In this document: positions 1-11,888 of the stretch, one piece after another
Layout of the letters: each line of letters starts with the position of its first letter
Position numbering within the stretch: the stretch's first letter is position 1
Assembly: GCA_021613335.1 (NCBI GenBank)
Contig: JAJTWR010000101.1
Span: 1-64,000 of the forward strand
Direction of reading: 5' to 3'
DNA from: Whitmania pigra
Lineage: Eukaryota; Annelida; Clitellata; Hirudinida; Haemopidae
DNA: 64,000 nucleotides
Position numbers and translations under genes: made by a program
The notes under the pieces: generated by a model
The model's database searches: none
Told to the model about the DNA's origin: nothing
Seen by the model: only the letters and a program-made list of their open reading frames with translations

Positions 1-267
1 ATCGTTATTTTAATTGATATAATTTATAATTAATAATTACTGGGGAATAATTCTTGAAATTTGATTGAAGTATATTCCAGTTTGTGAAGCTATGTTTCAG
101 ATATTCTTTAATTTGCTAGTCATGCCTATTCGCCGAGATTGAACCGTTGATTTATTAAATTTTAATTTTTTTGTTTTTTATTTAATTACTCTCAAATTAT
201 AATTTTTTTTTAAATTTATCTTTAATCTTTAATAATTTAATATCTAAAAAAAACTCTTAACAATCAG

Positions 268-529
268 GTACAAGCTGCATGACGATGGCTTTTACAGACT
301 CCAGGAATTCAGGTACGAAAGTTCAGAATTGCAGGAGCAACTCATGGGGGTCCAGAAGGACAACGGGGAGGGTCCCTCGGACGACCACAACGTCGAGGAC
401 TTCGGGCCAGACTCCACCACTGATGACCTCAAAGGGCTCGATGAATATCAGCACCGTAAAATGGACGACGATTATGTCAGCGAAGTAGAAGCCGAGGATA
501 TTTTGTGCGAGATCGAAGATTTTGAGTGA
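268..529 (+). CDS. HINFP: HINFP last exon, duplicate copy (partial)
   Basis: This is the terminal coding exon of histone H4 transcription factor HINFP, duplicating 14752-15016. The acceptor is the AG at 266-267. The reading frame begins with the second and third codon positions of an Arg, continues through a [11 protein letters not shown] segment that matches the region after the HINFP zinc fingers, and ends in an acidic tail with TGA at 527-529. It differs from the other copy by a 3 bp deletion that removes one residue near the NPVEDF stretch. No other HINFP exon lies upstream in the window because the window begins 267 bases before it. An AATAAA at 729-734 can serve as its poly(A) signal. 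Whether this copy is expressed cannot be judged. Confidence 0.8.
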
Positions 530-1559
530 AGGTGTTGTTTGTATTTTAAACGAGAAAGTTATGTTCTTCTGTTTGTTTTTTTTATTTGCGGTTGAAATGC
601 ATTTGAACCTTAGGATTGGAATTCTAAAATTAACCCCCGCTCGGATGCGATTTGAACTTGATCGTGAAGGGATGTTTCTGATTTTGTGTGTGAACTTTCG
701 ATTAAATTTGTATACTTTTCTAGTTGCTAATAAATCTTAAAACACTGAATCCAAAGAATTTTGAATTCAAACCAATGTTTATGAAGCTGAACGTTTAACA
801 TTTCGTGAATGGTTCTTCTCGTGTTTGTGAAAGTTTGTGATGCTCGCTCTACAAAAATATCGATTAAACAGATCAACCAATTTTGGTTGGAATAGTTTCT
901 TGATTGTTCCACCAAATGTCGCTCTGACAACCTCAAAGGCACAGGTAAATACAACAAAATCTCGGAGCAAAATGTCACTTTAGAAATTAGAACTCGACGA
1001 TTAGGACAAAAATAGCGCAAAACCGCCTTTGGGAGAATTTAAATCGAGGATTACGTCATGTCCCTCTCGTGACGTCATGTCGTTCTCGTGACGTCTTATG
1101 AACTTAAGTTAAGGCTACCTTTTGATTAATTTATTTATTTGCAGGAAATGCGAAAGTAATTTCTAAATTATATTAACCAGTAATTATGATAATGTAATTG
1201 ATTGTATTACAATTATTTTTATTGACTTTTTCCGTGTTCGTAAATATGCACTATAAACGCTTATTAGAAGTATTTCCATAGTTGTAAGGACGCTTTTCAT
1301 CCTGCATTCAAAAAGCCATTGCATCTCAGAGCTAAGAATATCCATTAGTAACAAAAAAAAAAATAAAAATAGGTAAAATAAAAAGCAATTCTTGGCAAAA
1401 AAACTTTTATTAAATTTAAACTTTTATTTAATTCGACACAATTCAGTTGAGTTTATTTTTCCATAAAAATTGCAGCACCAAACAAAAGACATATAAAAAA
1501 TGAAGCACTGTAATGTAGACAAAACATCCTAAATATCATTTCCTACTGGAATATAAACA
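530..1559. other. Convergent 3' intergenic region (HINFP/NCAPD3), copy A
   Basis: This 1 kb gap lies between the HINFP stop (+) and the NCAPD3 stop (-). AATAAA at 729-734 serves the + strand. AATAAA on the - strand (seen as tttatt at 1406-1411 and 1423-1428) serves NCAPD3. A CRE-like TGACGTCA sits at 1070-1077, with near copies before and after it. No further coding signal is visible. The same layout is found at 15017-16047. Confidence 0.6.
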
Positions 1560-1662
1560 TCAATCGACAGATTTGTTGAGAAGTAATCTCTGGCTGTGAA
1601 CATTTCTGGCAGCCTCGATCACTGTCATTGTGGCAAGAGAAGTTCTCCTGTTGATGTTGTTG

Positions 1663-1838
<176 letters not shown>

Positions 1839-4800
1839 AATCAATAAGAACGATAACAATTAAAAAGTGCAAACCTTGCATTTGGAAAATTTAGCAACAT
1901 GTTAGCTTTGGGAGGATGATCGTTATTCGAAGGCTGAAATATTGAAATTAAAATGTCCTTATTGAAATATTAAAAACAATTTAACAAATAATCATCATCA
2001 TCATTTATTAAATTAATAAATAAGTAATAAACTAATAATTATTTAACAAAATATTAAAAAAAAATCATGAAATTCATGATCTATAACACCAACAAGATCT
2101 CAGAATTGCGACCATTAAAAAAACTCAAAACAAATACAAAACCCACCATTTTTTGTGGACTTCGAGTAGTGTCCTTGGTGACCTCTGACCTTCTGAGGTC
2201 AAATTCAATCTCCTTCTCCAGGCTCGGATCCATCTCGAGTATCGCTGGAAAGAAAAAAATGAAATAAAGTAAAATTAAATCGAATAAAATAAAATACAAT
2301 AAATAAATAAATAAAAAAATACGAATAGACATTCAACAGGAATTTTCTTTCGAAAGTTAAGCAACGAATAATAAAATTTGAGCATCCCTGATGGTTAAGC
2401 CAATGGCACTTCATAAACATGCTATTATTGTTGGTATTACTATTATCATTATTATTATTATTAATATATTATTATTATTATCATTATTATTATTAAAATT
2501 GTTTCAGATTTAACAAATAATTCTTTAAAATGCCAAACCTTTGACTTCCTGCTTGTAGTCCTTCATGAGGACAGCAAAGTAGGACATTAATTCCCTCAGC
2601 ACAGGTGATTTGTGCTTCTCGAGCTGAAATATTCGCATGGAAATTTGAAATGAAAGTTTGTCTGAATATCAACGTAAATTTAATACCAACATTAATTGAA
2701 TATTACGACATTGAAATATTATTATTTTTACTATTACTATTAATGACATTGGAATATTAATATTATTAATTTTACTATTATGACATTGAAATATTATTAT
2801 TTTTACTATTAATGATATTTGAACATCACAAGCTCACCAAAGCCTTCAGCGACACAGCAATTGGGAAGATGGCTTCAATGACGGTTCTCCTCATAACCTG
2901 TTTACGTGTTTCAGTTCAAGAATTAATAATTAATTAATTAATAAAAAATAATGCAGAATTAATGAATAAGTACCAAATTTAATTAAGTGTTGTCGTTTAG
3001 AAAATAATTACATCGAATAATTGATTAAAGACCAAATAAAACATGTGTTTAAAAATGAAATATTATTATCATCAAGGCATTATAAGAATAATTATAACTG
3101 TAATTATAACAATAATTATAATATTATTATTATTGTTGTTAATATTATTATTAACCTGAGTTATGAATTGTTTCTTGGCCGCATTTTCAACAGCTGTGGC
3201 ACTTGAATCTGCCACGTTGTCGTCGTTTTCATCGTCTCGTTGTTGTTGTTGCTTCAGGACTGAGAGCTTGATTTCCTGTGGATGGTCGCAATCAACTCAA
3301 TCTACTGTATCACCATTCCATCACACAATCATTTTATCAATCAATAATTCTATAATTCAATTAATTACAATCATCCTTCCTTTCTTCAGTAGCACTTTCA
3401 TTATCATTACTTGTCTCACCATCCTCTGCGTGGTCATCCTTTTCATCATCATCATTATCATCACCACCATCAGAATCATCAATACCACCATAATCATAAT
3501 CATAACCAACATCATCATCAATACCACCATAATCGTAATCATAATCAATACCACCATAATCATAATCACCATAACCATAATCATAATCATTATCACCATA
3601 ATCGTAATCATAACCATAATCACCTGGCAGGACAAACACAGGAGGACGTCCTTGAGGACCCTCGACGAATCCCTGTTCAGTTCGACCGCTTCCTCGACGA
3701 ATGACGTCATCACCTTCAACGGTTAATTAATAATAATTTTAATTAAATAGCTGTGTTGTAATAATCAATAATAATCATAATTAGTGTATATAATATTAAT
3801 TATGTAAACATATATCTACATACATCAGTTAATACATTCACATATGTTTGTACATATAATATATTAAATAGACTAACCTACTAATTAATATGTAATATAT
3901 AATAATAATAATAATAATATTAATAGTAATAGTTATGTGATGATGGCTGTCACCTCATTAACCAGCCTGCCCATCACTTGGAAACGCTGACTGTCTGTCA
4001 TCGATTCGAGCAGGAACTTGTAGATCTCCATTCTCTTTCTGCATTGATTTTGATGATGATGGTGGTGACGATGAATAATTAATTAATAAACTAATTAGTA
4101 ATTATAATTATTAACCAATATATTGATTACTTAATATAATAAGTATGACATCAATGGTAATGACTTAATGATATTTACTAATGTAGAATAGTTACTATAT
4201 ATGATTAATGATATGTAATTAACATACAGCATTTAATTAATAAATATTTTGTCAAGTATTATTAATTAACTAATAATTACTCTTGGTTCTCGTCGCCGAC
4301 AAGGTAGAAAGCTTCATCTTCTTGGCCTTTGTCTTGTTCCCATGTTTTTTGTTTTTGAGAACAACTGAATGCTGAATGAAGGTGACAAAAAATATATTTT
4401 AAATTAAAAAAAAAAGAATTATGTGTCCGAATGGAAAGACAGGTGGATAGATAGATAGATGAATGAGTAGATGGATGGATGAATGGATGGGTAGACGTAT
4501 GAGTAGATGGGTAATAATCGGACACCTACAGGACATGCTCTCGAGCTTGTTGAAGTAGAAGATTCCCTCCACGAAGTTCTGAAAGAAGAGACCTTCAGAT
4601 CTTCTGTTGTGGACGTGTTTCAACGTGAAGACGACTGAGGAGAAGAAGCAGACGATTACGGTGTCCGAAATATTCATCGCTTGTAAAAATTAATCGCTAC
4701 AACAACGTGCGGCTAATGCTTTGTGTCACGCACAGTAGTATTGTTATTAACTAATTAGTTATTACTTAATTAATTAATTATTGTCAATCAATATCATCAG

Positions 4801-6154
4801 AATCAAATCCTCACCAGTCTCCCTCACACTTGCGTTGTCATCGACGACTCCCCTCACGAAGCGAAAGAACAACGAGCCTTTCCACTTCACAAAGTCCTCC
4901 TGATGATGATGAATTTAATAATAACAATGATGATGATGATGTAAATGATGATGTTGATGATGACATTCAATGACGAAGGTGATGATGATGAAGTTGATAA
5001 AAGTGATGATAAAGATGATGATAATGATGGTCACCTGCAGGAGTCTTGTGAGCAAGAGGCAGGTCTGCTTCCTGACGAGTGGGCATTTGTCACCGAGGTG
5101 GGCGGAGATGCATCCGATGTAAGGGTCCACGATGGCTGCATACCTTTTGATGATGGCGTGATTAATAATAATATTATTAATATTGATAATAATAATAATA
5201 ATAATAATAATAATAGCAACAATAATAATAATAACAATAATAATTGTTTTTTCCTAAGAATGCTTGTGTTGCACCAACAAATATCCAAGTTATTTTGTAC
5301 TGATTGTAATAGTTTTTAATGATTTAATCATCATAATCTTTAACACAACAATCATAATCATTATCACCATCACCATTACCATTACAGCAACATCATGATC
5401 GTTATGATAACATGATGCTAATAATTATCCACAATAATCACCATCACCATCATCATCATCATGACCCACTTGATGATGAGGTCACAGAGTACGAATATGA
5501 CGTTGTTCCTCAGCCGAGGATCATTGGACGTCTTCAATTCCCTCGTCAGGGCGGGGAGGCACAACTTCGCAAACTCGCAACTCGACAAGCAGAATTTACC
5601 TGATTTGATGAGAATTCACGGGGAGATAATAATATTTAAAAAAATTTTGTGTTTGTGTCTGGATAATTCGAATGAATCAACATAATTTAAGCTAATGAGC
5701 CAGCATAATTCAACAGTGTAGTTGTAATAATGTAGCAAATCATTTTAAACAAATCAGCATAATTTATGCTAATGAACCCACCCAAGGAGAGGAAGACAAA
5801 GGCTCTAACATCTCTCGAGCACTTCTTCCCTCTGAATTGTGAAATTGGAACTGATGATGATGATGATGATGATGAGGGAAGTTGGTTGTCGTCTGCCATT
5901 AAGAGAGATCATTACCACTACACCATTCTTTTTAACATTATCATCATCATCATCATAATCATAACCACCATCACCATCATAACCATCATCACAATTACCA
6001 TAATCATCATCATGACAATCACCTGCAATGAACTGCACGAGCAGATGGAACGATGACTTGTCAATCCTCCCCTCACTGACTTGTGCAACTTCTCCATACG
6101 TGAACAGGCACCTCAACAGTTTGTCATCGTCATCATTATCAACACCTGGACGAT

Positions 6155-6426
6155 CAAATAATAATAATAAGAATAATAATAATAACAAGAATAATAATAA
6201 TAACAATAATAAGAATAATAATAATAATAAGAATAATAATAATAATAACAATAATAATAATAACAATAATAATAATAATAACAATAATAATAATAATAAT
6301 AATAATAACAATAACAACAATAATAATAATAACAATAACAATAATAATAATAATAATAACAATAACAACAATAATAATAATAACAATAACAATAATAATA
6401 ATAATAATAACAATAATAATAATAAC

Positions 6427-6473
<47 letters not shown>

Positions 6474-6535
6474 TAATAATAATAATAACAATAATAATAA
6501 TAATAACAATAATAATAATAATAATAATAATAACA
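6155..6535. repeat. (AAT/AAC)n array
   Basis: This is a compound AAT and AAC trinucleotide array in the NCAPD3 intron upstream of exon 6023-6145. Its counterpart at 20677-21003 is shorter and differently interrupted, so it is a fast-changing locus. Confidence 0.95.
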
Positions 6536-7060
6536 CTACTGCCAATAGTAATAAAAATAGCTATCACCGTCATCTTAATCGTCATCCCTAACGTAATCAT
6601 TATCATCACCTGTCCGATCAACTTGTAGCGCTGCGATGATGTGCTCCTTGCAGATGTCAAACAGTCCGTCGAAACCCCTCAAAATTATTCCGTGCAGTTC
6701 ATCTGAGATCCTGGATGTCTGAATAATCATCATCATCATCATCGTCATCATCATCATCATTATCATGATATGCCATTATCTTCACTTCTGTTGCCTCAGT
6801 CTTTGTCGTCATCATCATCATCATCATCATCATCACTACCACCTCAAAATCATCATCATCATCATCATCATCATAATCATAACCTAGAAGAAAATCATCA
6901 TCATGACACTCATCAACCCCGAGTCATTAGACTTACGAACCCTGGTGAGCACGTCGACGAGGAATGAAATGTCGTTGACTCGACGTTCAAATTCGCAGAG
7001 TGATTTGAAAATGTGATCTGAAGAAGCAGTTTATGATTGAACACTATCATCATCATCATC

Positions 7061-7091
<31 letters not shown>

Positions 7092-9339
7092 CCATCACCA
7101 TCACTACTATCATTGCCCCTCCTGTAGTCACTATTATCGTTATCATGATCACCACCACCACTATCATCACCATCATCATCATCACTAATGTCATAATCAT
7201 AATCATCATCATCTTCACTCACCTACGACCAACAACAGCAACTCCTCGTTTCCGCCTCCTTTGTTGTTGTTGTTGTTAATATTATTAATTAATTAATACA
7301 CGAATAATGAATAGCTTGTGGAATCCATAAATATTCATGTCATCTGACCTCATTCATTTCTAATTTTTTTACTTTCAATAAATTTAATAAAATATTATTA
7401 ATATATAATAATAATTAATAAAAAAATTGATCATACAAATTAGCTGATACATTTAACTTTTATTAAACTAATGTAATTATAGTGACAAGTTATTATAACC
7501 TATTACTACAAGTTAACTTATTATTATAACTTAACATTATCGTTATTTATTAGAAGTTATTGCAAGTTATGATAACCATTTATCACAAGTTAACACATTA
7601 TTATTATAATAACTTAACACAACTAATTATCATCACATAACATCATCACAACTGCACAACAAACCACGTTGCTGTTCGAAATCCTTAACAGCTTCGTCCC
7701 ACGAAGTTTTTATTCGACGGAGCAACGAATCGCTCGGACTTGTCGTGAATTCGCTCAAGAGGAACCAGGCTACCTGATGATGATGTTGATGATATTGATG
7801 ATGATGATGAAGACTGTGATGATGATGACTATTAGTATTATTAAGATTATAATCATTATTAATGCTTTTTGTGGGCTTGTATGAGTCTTTGGTGAGATCT
7901 CAGTTGGAATATGGAGTGCAGGTGTGGAACCATTACAGACAGGGATTGATTGATTGATTGATGTGATTGAAGGAGTATAAAAGAGCTATTAAACAATTAA
8001 AACAATCTTGCAGGGACCTTCCTTACCAATCGAGATCAGAGAAACTGAAATTTTTTTATGTTTATGTTACAGAAGAAAGAGAGCCGATTTGACTTTGTTA
8101 AGTTGTTTATAATTTGTGCCCTCAGTTTCATTGGCTGATTCTTCTAATAATAATAATTATTATTATTATTGTGACAGTATTGATGACCTCAATGATGATG
8201 ATGATGATGATGATAAGGTTGCTAGTGATAACAATAACGATAATGACATCCGTGCAGGTGATGATGATGATAATGACGTCGACGGTGATGACACAGAAGA
8301 AGCAGTGGATCAGGCACCTCGGATCTTTTCCCGCCAATCCTCTCCAAAACTCGGCAGACGACAACTTTCTGGAGCAGGTTCTTCTTTCTCCAAACTTTGC
8401 AGGCTTTACTGAAGAATCTCCTATGTCGATGATGTGTAAGAATATTTGAGATATTTATATTCAATTCAGAATATCTATTTATCTTAATATCTTGACATAT
8501 ATGTTTCATTACCTTGATATCTATCAATATCAATGTCTTTAATTATTACTAATGGTATTAATATTACTAGACATAAATAGTGTTTACTACCATTTATTAT
8601 TATTATTATTTGACAAATTAATTAATATTATTATTATTATTAACGTATTTATTACTTAAACACACCTTTGGTCATAATTGTCCTGCTCAGTCAGTATCCC
8701 CATAAGGTCCCAGGCAAGTCCATTGGCATCATCATCACCACCACCACTACCACCTTGATTACCAGTTTCATCATCCTGACCACCTGCGAGTCCATCGATT
8801 GCGACTCGTTCGAGCAGCTCGAGAGCCTTCGTTTGGATGTTGTTGTCCTCGTCTGTCGACGAATAGAGGAGTCTTCGCAGCCATTCCCTGGAATGTCATT
8901 AATAATAATCATTATTATTTATTATATTATTACTAATTAAGTAATTAAATGATTAATTTGGTAATTTAGTGATCCTAATACAAAATGGGATTATTATTGT
9001 TATTATTATTGTTATTATTATTATTATTATTATTATTAGTTAAGTAATTAATTAATTTGGTAATTTAGTGATCCTAATACAAAATGGAATTATTATTGTT
9101 GTTATTATTATTATTATTATTAGTTAAGTAATTAAATGATTAATTTGATAATTTGATGATCGTAATACAAAATAGGATTAATATTGTTGTTATTGTTATT
9201 ATTATACAAGTGCATCAAGTGACCTTTGAACTTGTTCAGTCGGCACGTGCACGAGGATGTCCGTGAGACTCTGAAGAGCCTGCTTCCTGACTGCAATCGA
9301 GGTGTCATTGCATCTCTCACTCACCGACTCGAGGTTCTG

Positions 9340-9386
9340 CGGTAGTGATGATGATGATGATGAGATGATGATGATAGTGTTGTTGT

Positions 9387-9421
<35 letters not shown>

Positions 9422-9423
9422 CA

Positions 9424-9459
<36 letters not shown>

Positions 9460-11085
9460 AGTGTTGTTGATGATGATGATGGTGATGATAGTGTTGTTGA
9501 TGATGATGATAATGTTGTTGTTGATGATGATGATAATGTTGTTGTTGATGATAATGTTGTTGTTGATGATGATGATGATAATGTTGTTGTTGCTGATGAT
9601 GATAATGTTGTTGTTGATGATGATGATGATAATGTTGTTGTTGTTGTTGATGATGATATAATGTTTTGTTGATGATGATGATGATAATGTTGTTGTTGAT
9701 GATGATGATAATGTTGTTGTTGATGATGATGATAATGTTGTTGTTGATGATGATGATGATGTGATAATGTTGTTGTTGATGATGATGATAATGTTGTTGT
9801 TGTTGATGATGATGATATGTTGTTGTTGCTGATGATGATAATGTTGTTGTTGATGATGCTGATGATGTTGATGATGATGATGATGATAGTGTTTGTTGCT
9901 GATGATGATGTTGATAATGTTGTTGTTGATGATGATGTTTGTTGTTCTGATGATAATGTTGTTGTTGATGATGATGATGAAATGTTGTTGTTGATGATGA
10001 TGATAATGTTGTTGTTGATGCTGCTGATGATGATAATGTTGTTGTTGCTGATGATGATAATGTTGTTGTTGTTGCTGATGATGCTCCTGTTGTTTGTTGC
10101 TGATGATGATAATGTTGTTGTTGCTGCTGATGATGATGTTGATGCTGATGATGCTGATCGTGTTGTGTTGATGATGCTGATGTTGAAATGTTGTTGTTGA
10201 TGATGATGTTGTTGTTGATGCTGATAATGTTGTTGTTGATGCTGATGCTAATGTTGTTGTTGATGCTGCTGCTAATGTTGTTGTTGATGATGATGATGTT
10301 GATAATGTTGTTGTTGATGATGATGCTAATGTTTTGTTGATGATGATGATGATCCTGTTGTTGTTGATGATGATGATAATGTTGTTGTTGATGCTGATAT
10401 AATGTTGTTGTTGATGCTGATGATGATGATGCTAATGTTGTTGTTGATGATGATGCTAATGTTGTTGTTGTTGCTGATGCTGATAATGTTGTTGTTGATG
10501 ATGATGCTAATGTTGTTGTTGATGATGCTGATGATGTTGATGCTGATGATGATGATAGTGTTGTTGATGATGATGATGTTGATAATGTTGTTGTTGATGA
10601 TGATGTTGTTGTTGATGATGATAATGTTGTTGTTGATGATGATGATGATAATGTTGTTGTTGATGATGATGATAATGTTGTTGTTGATGATGATGATGAT
10701 GATAATGTTGTTGTTGATGATGATGATAATGTTGTTGTTGTTGATGATGATGATAATGTTGTTGTTGCTGATGATGATAATGTTGTTGTTGATGATGATG
10801 ATGATGTTGATGATGATGATGATGATAGTGTTGTTGATGATGATGATGTTGATAATGTTGTTGTTGATGATGATGTTGTTGTTGATGATGATAATGTTGT
10901 TGTTGATGATGATGATAATGTTGTTGTTGATGATGATGATAATGTTGTTGTTGATGATGATGATGTTGATAATGTTGTTGTTGATGATGATGTTGTTGTT
11001 GATGATGATAATGTTGTTGTTGATGATGATGATGATGTTGTTGTTGATGATGATGATAATGTTGTTGTTGATGATGATGATGAGC
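9340..11085. repeat. Long GATGAT/GTTGTT compound array
   Basis: About 1.75 kb of mixed GAT, GTT and GCT triplets are organised in higher-order units of roughly GTTGTTGTTGATGATGATGA. The array fills the NCAPD3 intron 5' of exon 9224-9336. The partner array at 23990-24490 is only about 0.5 kb, the biggest length difference between the duplicated blocks. The long ORFs through it are composition artefacts. Confidence 0.95.
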
Positions 11086-11209
11086 ATCAATCAGCTGATT
11101 GATTCGTCCAATCATCTTTCAATCATCACTGACTGATGACAATAGAATAATAATAATTTCATTGTAACCATCAACAAAAATAATAATTAATATGTTGACA
11201 AGTCGCTGT

Positions 11210-11841
11210 CTAATTGATGTTGACTGTATATTCGGCGAGGTGGTTATTGATAAACATGGGCAGCCTCAACGCTTCGGAAGGAAGAATTCTGTCTTCTGGA
11301 TTGTAAAGCAACATCTGGGAGAGGAGATTCAAGACGAGGTGGTCGTTGTAATTGTAAGAGGCGCGTCCGAGGAGAGAATAGAGGCTCTTGCTTGCCGGCA
11401 TTCTATAGGCATCGTTTGGCGGAAAGTCGTACCAGCCATCGAAATAGCGCACGAAAAATTGATTCCACCTCGGACTCCCATGGATTGCGTGCTGGGGTGG
11501 CAAGCCAATCACTTCTGCTATTGACATGAGCTGCTCGACGTTGTTCTTACCCTCGAAGAGTCTCTTTCCGGTATAAGCCTCGAATATTACGCACGCGGCA
11601 CTCCACATGTCGATTTCCGCGCCAAACCTCGTATAGAGATACACCTCTGGAGCGCGGTAATAGAGGCTGCCTATGAAATCGAAAACTTGGCAATTTTCGT
11701 AGTAGGAGAGGCCGAAATCTATGATCTTGAGACGACCTTGCCAGTCGAACATGATGTTGTCCGGTTTCAAATCGCCGTGGACGACTCTCGTGCCATCTAT
11801 TCCGCACGAAAGAAATGCCAGGGCCTTAAGCAAGGAATAAG
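11210..11841 (-). CDS. DYRK-like CMGC kinase, C-lobe exon (5' truncated)
   Basis: A single exon encodes most of a protein kinase C-lobe. Visible motifs are the catalytic loop HGDLKPDN (Asp, Lys and Asn present), the Mg-binding DFG in IIDFGLSYYEN, the activation loop ending in YYRAPEVYL, the IDMWSAACVIFE helix, and a CMGC insert region before the conserved Arg in NPEDRILP. The aspartate loop and the APE context resemble DYRK/HIPK kinases, where the activation loop holds a Tyr-x-Tyr pair; here the first Tyr position reads Phe (FIGSLYYRAPE). The exon starts at an acceptor near 11842 and stops at TAG 11210-11212. The N-lobe (Gly loop, VAIK Lys, alpha-C Glu) is absent. The exon ends 20 bp from the edge of duplicated copy A, and its upstream intron is shared with a HINFP intron. 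It is therefore a fragment made by a rearrangement or misassembly. Confidence 0.8.
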
Positions 11842-11888
11842 CTATGGTGGTAATTTAATTAGAAAATAAAACAATTACAATTAAACAG

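Noticed and set aside
5805..6660. Long Leu, Asn and Ile homopolymer ORFs
   Set aside because: They are translations of AAT/AAC microsatellite in three frames, overlap real NCAPD3 exons only by chance and have no codon structure.
10326..11136. ORFs of 200-254 codons on both strands
   Set aside because: Pure GAT/GTT triplet arrays give open frames in several phases; no domain content.
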